Source: Candidatus Kapaibacterium sp.
GTDB lineage: Bacteria; Bacteroidota; Ignavibacteria; Kapaibacteriales; JAEUSM01
Assembly (NCBI GenBank): GCA_016788785.1
Contig: JAEUSM010000017.1
Coordinates: 248,001 to 312,000, forward strand
Direction of reading: 5' to 3'
DNA length: 64,000 bases
Made by a program: the position numbers and the translations under genes. Shown here one piece after another: positions 47,033 to 57,222 of this stretch. The notes beneath the pieces are model-generated. The model saw nothing but the letters and a program-made list of their open reading frames with translations. It had not been told where the DNA came from and searched no databases. The first letter of the stretch is position 1; each line of letters begins with the position of its first letter.

Positions 47033-47861
47033 AATGGTTCAGACAGAGTGAGTATACTTCTTTCGCCAAAACCCCAATACCAATAGTTGAAACTAAGTAG
47101 ATGAAAAACAGGGATAATTTAGAATTGCTGACCCTATTTTTGACGATGATTCCTGCCCAAACACCCCCAAAAGAACCAAGAAGGAATATCAAAACGAACA
47201 ACAAATCAACATTCAGTGAAGTAATCAAATCACCAATAATCCCAACGATAGAATTTATGAGCAATAGAGCAGTAGAAGTTCCGATGGCTGTTTTTACATT
47301 TTGTTTATCAAATGCTACAAAATAGGGTGTCGTCAAAAATCCACCACCAACCCCAAAAAGTCCAATAATTGCTCCCAGAAATACACCAAAGGATATTGTT
47401 CTAAACGGTGAATTTTGTACTTCCTCTGTCGTATCAACTTCCTTTCGTTTGGTCATCAAATACGCAGCAGTGAAAAGCAACAACGAAAAGAATATCATCG
47501 CAAGGGTATCTTTGGCAATGGTTTGCGAAAATATGGTAAATGATTTGGGAATGGAGGGAACAAGGTATGTACGAAACAAAAACACACTCACAAAGGAAAT
47601 AATACCAAGCGTAAACACACTATTCCATTTGATTTGCTTCATTTTTTGTGCATTAATGGCACTAACTGCAGCATTTGCACCGATGAAAATCATGGAATAT
47701 CTGGTGGCGTTGTATTGCGAAAATCCTAATGCATACACCAAGATTGGTACTGTAACAATACCGCCACCAGCTCCAAACAATCCAACAATGCTACCGGAAA
47801 AAAAACCTGAGATAAGAGTAATTAGGAAATATCCGTGGATTATGCCATCAAAAATTTCCAT
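47031..47861 (-). CDS. TauE/SafE-family anion permease (second copy)
   Basis: The 276-residue polytopic membrane protein has the two glycine-rich half-motifs of the family, G-L-F-G-A-G-G-G-I-V-T-V-P near residue 27 and G-L-F-G-V-G-G-G-F-L-T-T-P near residue 165. It is longer than and clearly different from the TauE gene in the Moco operon. Its ATG overlaps the dapD stop (TAATG), so it is cotranslated with dapD, although no functional link is obvious. A sulfite or organic-acid exporter is the usual assignment for the family; the substrate is unknown here. Confidence 0.88.
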   Translation of the reverse strand: MEIFDGIIHGYFLITLISGFFSGSIVGLFGAGGGIVTVPILVYALGFSQYNATRYSMIFIGANAAVSAINAQKMKQIKWNSVFTLGIISFVSVFLFRTYLVPSIPKSFTIFSQTIAKDTLAMIFFSLLLFTAAYLMTKRKEVDTTEEVQNSPFRTISFGVFLGAIIGLFGVGGGFLTTPYFVAFDKQNVKTAIGTSTALLLINSIVGIIGDLITSLNVDLLFVLIFLLGSFGGVWAGIIVKNRVSNSKLSLFFIYLVSTIGIGVLAKEVYSLCLNH

Positions 47862-48700
47862 TAGCGTAACGCAGATTCTAAGGCAGTTCGAGCATCAGTT
47901 TTTTCATCACGATATTTGATGATAATCGGTGCCGAAATTGCCAAACCATTTGCTACCCCGAAGTCGGAGGTAATTGCTCGAGAACCCGGAATGACAACGG
48001 CTCCTTCTGGAATAGTCAAAGGCGATACACTACTTCCACGTAGCACGGTTTCGTTTACGAGGTCATAGACGGGAGTTGATGCTGTGAGAATGACTCCTGA
48101 ACCCAAAACCGCACGTTTTTTGATACGAACGCCTTCATACACACCACAATTTCCGCCAATCATCACATCGTCTTCGATAATCACTGGCGATGCACCAGCA
48201 GGTTCTAAAACGCCACCAATTTGTGAAGCAGCACTCAAATGAACGCGTTTCCCAATTTGGGCACACGTTCCCACCAATGCGTGAGAATCTACCATCGTAC
48301 CTTCATCGACATACGAACCAATATTGATATACATCGGAGGCATACAAATCACTCCTTTAGCAACATAACATCCAGTACGGATAGTAGAACCACCCGGAAC
48401 AATGCGAATGCCATCGTTCAGTTGCATTGGTTTAGTGGGAATGGAATGTTTATCAAAAAACGAAAACCCACCTTCGCTCATATCCACCATTTGCCCTGCA
48501 CGGAAAAGCAACAAAATGGAACGTTTTACCCATGTATTCACCACCCAATCACCCGATTCAGTGGGAGATGCAGATCGGATTGAACCATCGTTAAGACCAT
48601 CTAAAAAAGCAGAAAGCACTGCTGTTGATGATGCCGAAGTGAGGTCTGCTGTGGGAGATTGTAATGCTTCTAATGCTGTTTGAAGTTCTTGTATTGTCAT
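47861..48700 (-). CDS. dapD: 2,3,4,5-Tetrahydropyridine-2,6-dicarboxylate N-succinyltransferase DapD
   Basis: DapD succinylates tetrahydrodipicolinate in the lysine/diaminopimelate pathway, using succinyl-CoA. The 279-residue protein has an N-terminal helical region and then hexapeptide repeats of a left-handed beta-helix ([23 protein letters not shown], split here across several turns; then [17 protein letters not shown]). These are signature segments for DapD. Length is normal. It implies the succinylase branch of lysine synthesis in this organism. Confidence 0.96.
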   Translation of the reverse strand: MTIQELQTALEALQSPTADLTSASSTAVLSAFLDGLNDGSIRSASPTESGDWVVNTWVKRSILLLFRAGQMVDMSEGGFSFFDKHSIPTKPMQLNDGIRIVPGGSTIRTGCYVAKGVICMPPMYINIGSYVDEGTMVDSHALVGTCAQIGKRVHLSAASQIGGVLEPAGASPVIIEDDVMIGGNCGVYEGVRIKKRAVLGSGVILTASTPVYDLVNETVLRGSSVSPLTIPEGAVVIPGSRAITSDFGVANGLAISAPIIIKYRDEKTDARTALESALR

Positions 48701-48817
48701 ATTTTCTATACTGTTGACGGTACTACTTACTCATTTTTGTCAACAAATATACCTTTTAAAACCGAATAAAGGTCAACCCCTTCTGCAAACATATCCATAT
48801 ACGGCACCATATACCAT

Positions 48818-49528
48818 TTATTTGTGATAATAAAAGCGTTGTTGACCAGTATTTTTATCAAATAGTAAAAAACCGATAGAATTATAGGAAAGTACGATGG
48901 TGTTGCGTGTTGCAAAGGTTTGCAGCTGTTTGGCGATGGCTGGATAAGCGGACGTAGGGTTAGACGGAGATAGTTCTAATTCTGGGAAGAGAATCGCCTG
49001 TGGAGCAGTCCATACGACTGTAGCAGAATCCGATATGAACGACAACATACGGTCTGATTCGTCAAAATGGGTTGTTTGATGCAAAACGAGAGCGTGATGT
49101 GCATCTTTATAGATGATCATTGGTTTGATGAAGCGTTGGGATGTGGTTTTGGCACCAACCGCTATGGCAAAGTCGGTAGAAAGAAAATCCGGTGAGCCTT
49201 GTAAGGTAAATGTAGGAGTAGTTTTGTTCGACTTTTCGGGGACACCTGAAATATTTTCTTTTGAAGAAATCACACGCAACGAATCAATGGAAAAAACCGA
49301 TACCTTTTGTGTTTTACCAAGCCGCACACCCGCAAATTCGAAGCTGTAAAAATCGTGAAAAAAGCGAATTTCATTTCGCAAAGAATCCACAGTAACTATG
49401 TTGTGATAGATACCGGTGATGGGTTTTTTCAACCAAATATCTATCACCACAAAATAGTATAATACTCCCAGAACAGTAGGAATGAGAATAAACCATACAC
49501 CTTTTGGAATGATTCTTTTTTTCTCCAT
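48818..49528 (-). CDS. Membrane-anchored protein of unknown function, possibly frameshifted at the C-terminus
   Basis: The 236-residue protein has a basic N-tail and one transmembrane segment (about residues 11-29), then a beta-rich extracytoplasmic domain. I do not recognise it. Its frame ends F-Y-Y-H-K-stop. The next frame continues directly with T-N-K-W-Y-M-V-P-Y-M-D-M-F-A-E-G-V-D-L-Y-S to a stop at 48727, in protein-like sequence. Loss of one A in the A-run at the stop would join the two. The gene may therefore be truncated or contain a sequencing error. It follows the T9SS gene at 49529 with no gap on the same strand. Confidence 0.65.
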   Translation of the reverse strand: MEKKRIIPKGVWFILIPTVLGVLYYFVVIDIWLKKPITGIYHNIVTVDSLRNEIRFFHDFYSFEFAGVRLGKTQKVSVFSIDSLRVISSKENISGVPEKSNKTTPTFTLQGSPDFLSTDFAIAVGAKTTSQRFIKPMIIYKDAHHALVLHQTTHFDESDRMLSFISDSATVVWTAPQAILFPELELSPSNPTSAYPAIAKQLQTFATRNTIVLSYNSIGFLLFDKNTGQQRFYYHK

Positions 49529-52500
49529 TTATCGTTGATGAAAATACAGAATGGTTTGTTTATTTGCCCCAGAAGTCGCCATTACGAAATACACTCCTTG
49601 CGACAATTGAGTCGTTTCCAAATCAACGGAAGGCACTTTTGCTGAGGCATCTTTTTGTGCAACAATTTGACCCATTACATTGGATATGATAATAGATGTC
49701 GGTGTTGTTCTTTGTGGAGATAAGGAGATTGTAACACCACCATTGCTCGATTGTACTGATTGCATCAATGGAACTGAAAATGACGATGCCGTGGCAGAAG
49801 TTGATTTGACAGCAACAAAACAACGACTATCACCAGAAAGCGATTTTTCTAATCCCATAAGTACTAATTTAACGAATTGAGCACATCGAGTTGCAGCAAA
49901 AAACGTAAGTGAATCATTATTCTCTCCAATGGTTTTTGGAGAAAATGCGACAACTATCGACGCTGATCCATTCGCAGGAAGCGTTATTGGGAATTGATGC
50001 AACGGAATGGATGCTTTGCTATTATAGGCAAAATGTACATCGTTTTCGTAAACTGTTACCGGATATGGCGTTGGGTTAGAAACAAGAATTGTATCAAAAT
50101 ACAAATCGCCAACGACTGTTTGTGCGTAAATATAACTCGAATCCAAACCACCAATCGTAAGAGTTGGGATTTGGCGAATGACGATAGAATCCTTTCCTCT
50201 ACATCCATTGCCAAATTGAAAATCAACATAATAAGTCCCTGGAATTGAGATTGGTATCGTTGGAGTAGTTTCACCAGTCGACCAAGAAACGACAGAACCG
50301 GTTCTCAACGACAGTGTCGCTGTTTCACCAAAACATAGGTCAGTAACTGAGCTTTGAATGATAGGATACTCTGCCTCAGCAACTGTGACAAAGATTGAAT
50401 CCGTTATTTCACATCCATCAGGGTTTAATACTGTTAAAAAATACCAACCACTCGAATCAGGAGTAAAGGTATAATTGGAACCGTTCCAAATGACTTGACC
50501 ACTACTGTTTTTCCATTCGATAATTGCATTTGGCGAGGAATTTATTGAATCTGGTGCTAATGTAACCGAATTACCTTTACATACAATTGAAGTATTTTTA
50601 AGAGAAAGGAATGGAGTAGAAACTGCTTCACATACAACGCCATCCAAACCAAAATCATACCCAGCAAATTGAGCATTTACTGACCAAATAGAAAGTGGGA
50701 AAGAACCTGTAAACGGAGCAATAAATGTACCTTTTATTTGAACCCAGCCGTCATCAAGTTGAAGTTGTTGGGAACGTACAAGCGGTATTTCGGAAGGTCC
50801 GTATCGTAACTCCATGATTGGACCAATATTTCGAGTATCTACATTTCGAACCCATGCAGAATAGGAGTATTCTTCACCAATTTTTACGTTTATGGAAGTT
50901 TCATATACTTTATGTGTACCAGTTCTTGAATCACCGATAAAATATTTTCCACTTCTTGCACCAGTATTATCGATGAAGTTAGCGTTAAACAAACTAGCAT
51001 CATCAGTAATAGTTGCTTGATTTTGACCCGAAAATTGTGAAGGAAGTGTACAAGAGAAATTCATTGGTGTTGTAAAACCAATAGTAGTACATGGAAGAAC
51101 AGTCGTTTGTTCAAACTCTCCATTTTTAATTTGGTTTCCGCAGCAAATCTCTGAAGTAACGATGACAGTATCTTTACCTTTGCAACCATTTGAATCAGTG
51201 ACTGTAAGAATATACAGTCCATCTTGGTAAGCAACTATAGAACGAGAAGAATTCCCAGTATTCCATTCGTAACTATCAAATCCAGCAGGAGCAGAAATAA
51301 CGACGGTATCTGGACGACAAAGAGGTAAGGTTCTATTGATGGATAAGTCAAATTTAACTCCAACAATGGTAATGGTTGCAGTAACAAATTCACCTGAACA
51401 AGAATTAACCGGATCTTTGCTCAAAATAACCGTATAAACACCCGGTTCAGAATACATGTGGGTCGGGTTTGCACCAGTAGCAGTATTTCCGTCACCAAAG
51501 TTCCAATACCAATTTGTATTTGGGTCAGTTGAGGTAATAGAAAAATCAACTGGAAACCCTAAGCAATACGATGCAACTTCTGGATTTATGGCAAAAGATT
51601 CTTTACGTGGAACTAATCCCATAGTAGCATTGTAGGCTAAACCCATTGCACCAGATCGAGAGAACCCGTACACAGAAATTGCATACGGAAACCCAGAATT
51701 GGCTGTAAAAACAAATCCATCTTGCGTATTTTCTCCACCAGTTCGGTAAGAGTATTGCGGAGCACCAGGAACTTCTGCCCAAGGTCCAGTTGGGAAACCA
51801 CCTTGTATGTTGAGATTTGCAACATTCGCAGTCAATGTAACAGCTGAATAGGTATAAAAAACACGTGCTTCTAAAAGAATATCATTGACCACATCAGGTT
51901 TGTAAAAATCATATTTTCCTGTTACCCATTGGGAAACCGGTGCAACTAAAGCCATTGCAGGATCTGCTCCACCATTGCCAAATTGTGCAGTGAAAAATTG
52001 CGCCATTGAAATTGGTTCAGTAGAGGTAATATATTCAGCTTGTGTGAGTGTTGTATCCCAAAATTGTTTTGCATTGAGCGTACGAACTGGAATTCCATTG
52101 ATTGAAATGACAGTATTGTTACGAGAAGCAACTGCTCGAATGAAATATTGTTGTCTTGTTGGAATTGGCGTTGTTACAAATTCTTTGCCCCAAGTTTGTG
52201 CTGGAGTTAATTGCTCAAACATGTGGTCACCTGCACTTGTTCCAATTGGACCTTGTACTTCTCCAGAAAAAACAGCAAAGGGTTTACAAGTTTCTTGACC
52301 TTTTCTAACTGAGCGCATCTGAGTGCCAGTGATTTCTTGGAAGGACTGAATATGATAGGTTTGCCCTTTTTGTAAGGTTATTTCAAATGGAACCCCTGCT
52401 AAAGCACCATCTCGAAGATTCCCTGTTGGTGTTATTTCAATAGTCGTGTTATCTTCTACAGCGACAATGTTAATAGCGGATGGAGATGGAACTGCAGCTG

Positions 52501-52912
52501 GAAAACGAGAACGACAAATGGCGAAATATTCAAAACCTAAAGTATTTTTAGGATAAACTACCGAAATATCTGTTGAGTTAAATATATAATTTGAAATGAA
52601 AAGTGAAACTGGATTATCGGTTTCAACTACTATTGAATTATTGTTAATAACACCGGAAGAATTAGGAACATCTGCTTCCAAAGGAAGTCGAAAGGATACA
52701 ATCGAATCTCTAGTCACAAAAAAAGTTTTTGTGTAATTTGTTCCATTTATACGCAAAACACCATTTGTAGGAGTTGTTGTACAAACACGAACATTCAAAT
52801 ACTGACCAGTTGCATTATGTAAATACGAAAACCAAAATTCCGTTCCAATATTCGACTGTGAAAGTACGGTTATTGGTACAAAAACGAACAAAAGGATGTA
52901 GAAATATCTCAC
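49529..52912 (-). CDS. T9SS-secreted IgGFc-binding/PKD repeat protein
   Basis: The protein is 1127 residues from GTG 52912, which begins a signal peptide (R-Y-F-Y-I-L-L-F-V-F-V-P-I-T-V-L-S); an in-frame TTG lies 18 codons upstream. An IgGFc-binding-type domain spans about 25-450 (G-T-E-F-W-F-S-Y, V-A-V-E-D-N-T-T-I-E-I-T-P). A PKD domain near 460-530 has N-W-Y-W-N-F-G-D-G-N. Ig-like/gliding-motility-type modules follow, with V-T-D-S-N-G-C-K-G-K-D-T-V and a repeat of it, then a choice-of-anchor-like region and a type A sorting domain (I-I-I-S-N-V-M-G-Q-I...G-V-Y-F-V-M-A). Probably an adhesin or surface-layer protein. A smaller relative is at 60266. Confidence 0.88.
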   Translation of the reverse strand: MRYFYILLFVFVPITVLSQSNIGTEFWFSYLHNATGQYLNVRVCTTTPTNGVLRINGTNYTKTFFVTRDSIVSFRLPLEADVPNSSGVINNNSIVVETDNPVSLFISNYIFNSTDISVVYPKNTLGFEYFAICRSRFPAAVPSPSAINIVAVEDNTTIEITPTGNLRDGALAGVPFEITLQKGQTYHIQSFQEITGTQMRSVRKGQETCKPFAVFSGEVQGPIGTSAGDHMFEQLTPAQTWGKEFVTTPIPTRQQYFIRAVASRNNTVISINGIPVRTLNAKQFWDTTLTQAEYITSTEPISMAQFFTAQFGNGGADPAMALVAPVSQWVTGKYDFYKPDVVNDILLEARVFYTYSAVTLTANVANLNIQGGFPTGPWAEVPGAPQYSYRTGGENTQDGFVFTANSGFPYAISVYGFSRSGAMGLAYNATMGLVPRKESFAINPEVASYCLGFPVDFSITSTDPNTNWYWNFGDGNTATGANPTHMYSEPGVYTVILSKDPVNSCSGEFVTATITIVGVKFDLSINRTLPLCRPDTVVISAPAGFDSYEWNTGNSSRSIVAYQDGLYILTVTDSNGCKGKDTVIVTSEICCGNQIKNGEFEQTTVLPCTTIGFTTPMNFSCTLPSQFSGQNQATITDDASLFNANFIDNTGARSGKYFIGDSRTGTHKVYETSINVKIGEEYSYSAWVRNVDTRNIGPIMELRYGPSEIPLVRSQQLQLDDGWVQIKGTFIAPFTGSFPLSIWSVNAQFAGYDFGLDGVVCEAVSTPFLSLKNTSIVCKGNSVTLAPDSINSSPNAIIEWKNSSGQVIWNGSNYTFTPDSSGWYFLTVLNPDGCEITDSIFVTVAEAEYPIIQSSVTDLCFGETATLSLRTGSVVSWSTGETTPTIPISIPGTYYVDFQFGNGCRGKDSIVIRQIPTLTIGGLDSSYIYAQTVVGDLYFDTILVSNPTPYPVTVYENDVHFAYNSKASIPLHQFPITLPANGSASIVVAFSPKTIGENNDSLTFFAATRCAQFVKLVLMGLEKSLSGDSRCFVAVKSTSATASSFSVPLMQSVQSSNGGVTISLSPQRTTPTSIIISNVMGQIVAQKDASAKVPSVDLETTQLSQGVYFVMATSGANKQTILYFHQR

Positions 52913-52996
52913 GTTGTTTCTTCGAAAAAAATCAGAATGTCTGTAAAAACATATACAAACAACCAAACAAAGATTTTATTTCAACATCCTTTAAAA

Positions 52997-54520
52997 TTAT
53001 CGTTCAATTATAAAGGATTTTGAGTGTACATCATTTTTCTTACTTCGTAAAGTCAAGACATAACTCCCTGATGGGAGATTGCTTACAGATAGTTGGATTG
53101 CATTTTCAGAGCTATTTTCGGATAATTTCTGCAAGAACATAACCTTCCCGTCTATCGAAAGAATCTCTATAATCTTAGGGTTGTCTAATGTTTTTGAAAA
53201 GCGTACTGTAATGAAATCCTTTGATGGATTAGGATAAATTGAAATTGTAGAATTATCCTCTTGATTCTGTGATTCTTTCACAGAAACTGGCACTAATAAC
53301 CGAATATTCGCAACGTACAGATTATCATTTATTCCACCGGTAATATATACTGAGTCAATGATATCTGCATATACATCACCCAATCGATCATTGCTATCTG
53401 CTTGACCCCAAATAGTTTCAGTATATTCTCTTGTTTTAGCGTTGAAATTCGCAATATAAAAGTCTAAAGAATTTGGATTTTGTTCCTCTGTTCTTCCTCC
53501 CACCAAAAGTACTGAAGAGTTATCTTTGGAAATTGCCGAAGAAATCAATTTAGTATCCTTTGGTATTACAGAATGCCTCACTTTATTACCTTGTTCATCA
53601 AAATAACAAACAAATGGAAACATCATTCCCTGATGGCGAACGGAGCCTGTAACGACAACTTCATTTGCTACATGATGGATAGCGAGTGGAAATAAAGTGT
53701 CATTTGGATATCCAAGTTGATTTGGATGTAATAACTTTGATACTGTTTCAGAATAGGTCGTATCAAAATAGCGTATTTCAAATTGATTGTTTGGTATAAT
53801 TTTCTGATTTTCGTAATTACCAATTACTAAAGCGTACAAATTTCTGGTAGAATTGAGTTCGCAATAAATTGATTTCCAGTTTCTGTTTGCACATTTTGAT
53901 AATAGGTAAGATTTTGGAGCTTTAGGTTTATCAGATGCATCAAATGGCTGTGAAAAAATGATTGGTACATGATCAGCACTATGATAATCTTTTCCAATTG
54001 TAATAATACCTTTTTCCTTTTCAGCAATACAATACAATTCATATTCATTTGGAAGGTTTGGAATTCTGTTGTTTGAAAAGTCTGCTCCTTTACAGTCCAC
54101 ACAAAATACCTCTGTAGCATAAGCATTATCGGATTTTCTTAGTTGAAGTATTTCAGCTACTTTTTGATTGTCATGAATACCAAAATATAATAAGGTTGTA
54201 TTCTTTCTTTTCAAAGAATCTGCTAAAAATGGAATTGAATTTACATTGTACGTAGAATTATCGTGATTTATAAAAAAATATGGATTTACATATTTATTTG
54301 TTTCTAAGATAACTGAAGTTACGTTATTTGCATTTGTAGATGGTCTTATTATAGCTCCAAATAACTTATTAAAGTATGTAGTATCAACCCAATGTGGATC
54401 GATATTGCTGAATTTTGTCGTATTGGAAATTGAGTACTCCCAATTGAATTGGGGTTGTGAAAAACAAATTCCAACGGAAAAAATGAAAATTTGTATAGAA
54501 ATAGTCAAAAACTGTTTCAT
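52997..54520 (-). CDS. T9SS-secreted protein, distant relative of the cassette T9SS proteins
   Basis: The 507-residue protein has a signal peptide (K-Q-F-L-T-I-S-I-Q-I-F-I-F-S-V-G-I-C-F-S) and a type A T9SS sorting domain at the end (I-S-I-Y-P-N-P-S-K-D...G-S-Y-V-L-T-L). Its mature start F-N-W-E-Y and a segment W-G-Q-A-D-S-N-D-R-L-G before the sorting domain recall the cassette proteins at 38976 and 42463 (R-N-W-x-V-E-Y and D-E-N-D-R-L-G), at much lower similarity. It is not accompanied by a cysteine-rich gene. Function unknown. Confidence 0.82.
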   Translation of the reverse strand: MKQFLTISIQIFIFSVGICFSQPQFNWEYSISNTTKFSNIDPHWVDTTYFNKLFGAIIRPSTNANNVTSVILETNKYVNPYFFINHDNSTYNVNSIPFLADSLKRKNTTLLYFGIHDNQKVAEILQLRKSDNAYATEVFCVDCKGADFSNNRIPNLPNEYELYCIAEKEKGIITIGKDYHSADHVPIIFSQPFDASDKPKAPKSYLLSKCANRNWKSIYCELNSTRNLYALVIGNYENQKIIPNNQFEIRYFDTTYSETVSKLLHPNQLGYPNDTLFPLAIHHVANEVVVTGSVRHQGMMFPFVCYFDEQGNKVRHSVIPKDTKLISSAISKDNSSVLLVGGRTEEQNPNSLDFYIANFNAKTREYTETIWGQADSNDRLGDVYADIIDSVYITGGINDNLYVANIRLLVPVSVKESQNQEDNSTISIYPNPSKDFITVRFSKTLDNPKIIEILSIDGKVMFLQKLSENSSENAIQLSVSNLPSGSYVLTLRSKKNDVHSKSFIIER

Positions 54521-54588
54521 TGAATACCCCTTCTATAGGTATAATGTAAAAAACTATAGTAAATAGGACAATTGACAAAAAATAATTA

Positions 54589-56766
54589 TTACAACTCCAA
54601 ATTTACTTGTAAGGTGATGTTCCGAGTTTGTCCCAAATTTCCTATGACTTCAGTGTACACATAGTTGAATGCATTATTGAGATTAAGCGTTGCGGAAAGT
54701 GGAATTGAAATTAGGCTTTTGGGTCTCCAAATTACTCTCGCATCAACGACGTGAATTGGCACTCTTGCTTCGGCATCCTCTATGACTCCCAATTGAACTA
54801 TACGCTCGTCAATGGTTTCAAATCTACTAATAAAACGGTAATCTGCTTGAAATTCGAATTCATTGATTGGTACCAAAAATCTTGAATACCATAATACATT
54901 TGGTCTGAATGGGAGTGTTTGGTTTTCTAACAAATCTTTAGGATCCATGACAGTTACTGAAGTTTCTATCCCCAAATAACGACTGAGTAAGGTTTTGACG
55001 CTCAGTTCACTCCCCAAGATACGTGCATTGGTAATATTGGTAAATCGAATTCCATTTGCTTCAAGACGTGGTTCAATCAATTGGTCAAGTCTGTTTTCAA
55101 AAAACGAAAAATCGATGAAGAAAGGTAGTAAACCAATTTGTGTTTTGTAATTGACGCCAATTTCTGAGGAAAACGAAAATTCTGGATTCAAGCCAATATT
55201 TGGAACAACAGAAAATGGTCCTACCCTTGTTGCGGCGTATCGTTCAGCAACCATAGCTGCACGAAACCCTCTCCCAAAGGAGGTTCTGAAAGTTAGGTCA
55301 CTACTTGCAGACCATGTAGCACCAAATTTGGGGCTAAACTGAACTGTAGATTGAAGTGTGTCCGTTTGTTCATAATCTGCTCGAATACCTCCTGTGAGCG
55401 TAATCGTGGAGATGGGTTTGTATTCTGCTTGAGTATATCCTGCAACAAAACGTTGACGTTTATCACTATATATAGAAGACTCAACATCGTTTTGTTGTCC
55501 CCAAATTCCGTACGTTAGGTTGAAATCTGAGGCAAACTGCGTATTCATTTGTACTTCAGAGGTTAAAGAGTTGCTTATCGAAGAGCGATAGTCAGGGCTT
55601 GTGATGGGGTGTGAGGTTGTAAACGAGGTTCTAAAGAGTGATACACGTGCAGTCATAAATGTTGCATCGGAAAAAATTTGTTTCCAATAGGTTCCTAGCA
55701 TTAATTTTGGTGCATTTAATCGTATAGAACGGTCTGTTGCTGTTGGTGGTAAGGTTGCAGAATCCAAAGAATTCCAATAGACCCAATCTGTACGGTCTTC
55801 AACTGCAAAAAGGGAAATTAACCCAATTTGAGTTCTGTTCGATGGTGAATAGGTTACTTTTCCAAAAAAAGATTGCCGTTTTGAGTCATCATAATCTCTA
55901 TAACTATCGTTTTGTTTTGCACCAACAGTCATTAATACACCAAAATCGCCAAATTTTTGTGAATAACCGAGGTCAAAACCATTTTGCAAAGGCAATGACT
56001 CGCGATATTTCCATTGCTCAAATGGAGGTTGGAAATAAAATCCTGTATAGCCACGAAATTTGATTTTTGCCTTTTCTTCCGGTTCTTGTGTGATGATATT
56101 GACAACACCACCCAAAGCACCAGTTCCATAGAGTGCAGAACCAGCACCTTTGACAATTTCAATTTGTTCGATATCCACCATTGGAAGAATATCTAATTTG
56201 ATATCTCCATTATCGCCAGAAAGCAAAGAAAATCCATCCAATAACATCGAAACACGTGAACCTACGCCAAAAGCTAACCCTGAAGAACCACGAATGGAAA
56301 TTTGGTCTCGAGCAATATTCACTCCCGGGACGTATCGCAATGCATCATCTAAACGAGTAATGTTTCTATCTTGTAATCCACGTTGATCGAGTACTGAAAC
56401 GGAAATCGGCACATCTTGCACTGCTTGAACCTTTTTATTTGCCGATACAACCACCTCATTTGTTTGCAATGGAATTTGATCTAAGGAAATTGTAAGAGAG
56501 TCTGTGTCTATGGGAACAACAATTTTTTTGCTCGAATATCCAATGTAAGAAATCAAAATAGTGTGTTCTGTTTTAGGGATATTTTTTAATTGAAAGAAAC
56601 CCTTCGAATTTGATTTTGTACCGAAAGAAGTCCCTTCAATACGAATGACAACACCTGAAAGTGCCTCTTTGGATTCAAAATCTTGGACAAATCCAGTTAT
56701 GTTTTTTTGGGCAAAAACAGAAAGAGGAAATAGTATAATTATGAATATGAAAACGAAAATACGCAT
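54589..56766 (-). CDS. TonB-dependent outer-membrane receptor
   Basis: The 725-residue protein has a signal peptide (to about residue 19), an N-terminal carboxypeptidase-regulatory-like domain (I-T-G-F-V-Q-D-F-E-S-K-E-A-L-S-G-V-V, about 22-95), and a plug domain (about 110-225: V-P-I-S-V-S-V-L-D, D-A-L-R-Y-V-P-G-V-N-I, S-A-L-Y-G-T-G-A-L-G-G-V-V-N-I-I-T). The rest is a 22-strand-type beta-barrel ending in an aromatic/hydrophobic strand (I-T-L-Q-V-N-L-E-L). It imports a siderophore, cobalamin or other scarce ligand; the ligand is not evident. It is divergent from the ArsR-SRPBCC operon across a 133-base gap. No TonB/ExbB genes are nearby. Confidence 0.93.
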   Translation of the reverse strand: MRIFVFIFIIILFPLSVFAQKNITGFVQDFESKEALSGVVIRIEGTSFGTKSNSKGFFQLKNIPKTEHTILISYIGYSSKKIVVPIDTDSLTISLDQIPLQTNEVVVSANKKVQAVQDVPISVSVLDQRGLQDRNITRLDDALRYVPGVNIARDQISIRGSSGLAFGVGSRVSMLLDGFSLLSGDNGDIKLDILPMVDIEQIEIVKGAGSALYGTGALGGVVNIITQEPEEKAKIKFRGYTGFYFQPPFEQWKYRESLPLQNGFDLGYSQKFGDFGVLMTVGAKQNDSYRDYDDSKRQSFFGKVTYSPSNRTQIGLISLFAVEDRTDWVYWNSLDSATLPPTATDRSIRLNAPKLMLGTYWKQIFSDATFMTARVSLFRTSFTTSHPITSPDYRSSISNSLTSEVQMNTQFASDFNLTYGIWGQQNDVESSIYSDKRQRFVAGYTQAEYKPISTITLTGGIRADYEQTDTLQSTVQFSPKFGATWSASSDLTFRTSFGRGFRAAMVAERYAATRVGPFSVVPNIGLNPEFSFSSEIGVNYKTQIGLLPFFIDFSFFENRLDQLIEPRLEANGIRFTNITNARILGSELSVKTLLSRYLGIETSVTVMDPKDLLENQTLPFRPNVLWYSRFLVPINEFEFQADYRFISRFETIDERIVQLGVIEDAEARVPIHVVDARVIWRPKSLISIPLSATLNLNNAFNYVYTEVIGNLGQTRNITLQVNLEL

Positions 56767-56850
56767 ACCTAAGATTGCTTTTTTGAATTGAATATCTACA
56801 ATGATACAATTTTCTTCGTAAATAACAGAAGGAATTTGAAATTATTTTTC

Positions 56851-56878
56851 TATATTTGTAGTCAAATGGCTACAAATA
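56851..56878. promoter_or_regulatory. Promoter/operator of the ArsR operon
   Basis: TATTTGTAG at 56853-56861 and CTACAAATA at 56870-56878 form a perfect nine-base inverted repeat across an eight-base spacer, 21 bases before the ArsR-type start. The left arm overlaps TATATTTG (56851-56858), which fits the Bacteroidota -7 element TAnnTTTG. Autoregulation by the ArsR protein is likely but not shown. Confidence 0.6.
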
Positions 56879-56899
56879 GAATTATAATCACTTTCAAAA

Positions 56900-57217
56900 A
56901 TGAATTTACGAAGAGACATTTTTCAAGCAATTGCAGACCCTACTCGTAGAGCAATATTGATGTTACTCACATCGCAAGCTATGACTGCAGGTACGATTGC
57001 CTCAAATTTTGAAACGGCAAGACCAACAGTTTCAAAACATTTACAAATACTCATTGAGTGTGAATTGCTTTCGCAAGAACAGAATGGAAGGGAAATTTAC
57101 TATTCATTGAACCCTCTGAAACTCCGTGAAATAGAAGATTTTATTGAACCATTTCGTAAGTTATGGGACAATAGATTCTCAAAATTAGAATCTGTTATGA
57201 AAAATTATACTTTATAG
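56900..57217 (+). CDS. ArsR/SmtB-family winged-helix transcriptional regulator
   Basis: The 105-residue protein is a winged-helix repressor: [17 protein letters not shown] near the start, then the recognition helix in [12 protein letters not shown], and the wing with [11 protein letters not shown]. No metal-binding C-x-C motif is present; the only cysteine is in I-E-C-E-L, so a metal-independent signal is likely. It is the first gene of an operon with an SRPBCC protein (5-base gap), a pairing common in Bacteroidota, where the regulator controls its neighbours. Confidence 0.92.
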   Translation: MNLRRDIFQAIADPTRRAILMLLTSQAMTAGTIASNFETARPTVSKHLQILIECELLSQEQNGREIYYSLNPLKLREIEDFIEPFRKLWDNRFSKLESVMKNYTL

Positions 57218-57222
57218 ATACA

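Noticed and set aside
47449-47919. 156-codon plus-strand frame opposite the second TauE gene
   Set aside because: It is the antisense shadow of a well-supported membrane-protein gene and shows no domain of its own.
48711-48744. Seven-base inverted repeat TGTTGAC...GTCAACA upstream of dapD
   Set aside because: Arms are short and far apart, with no further support as an operator.
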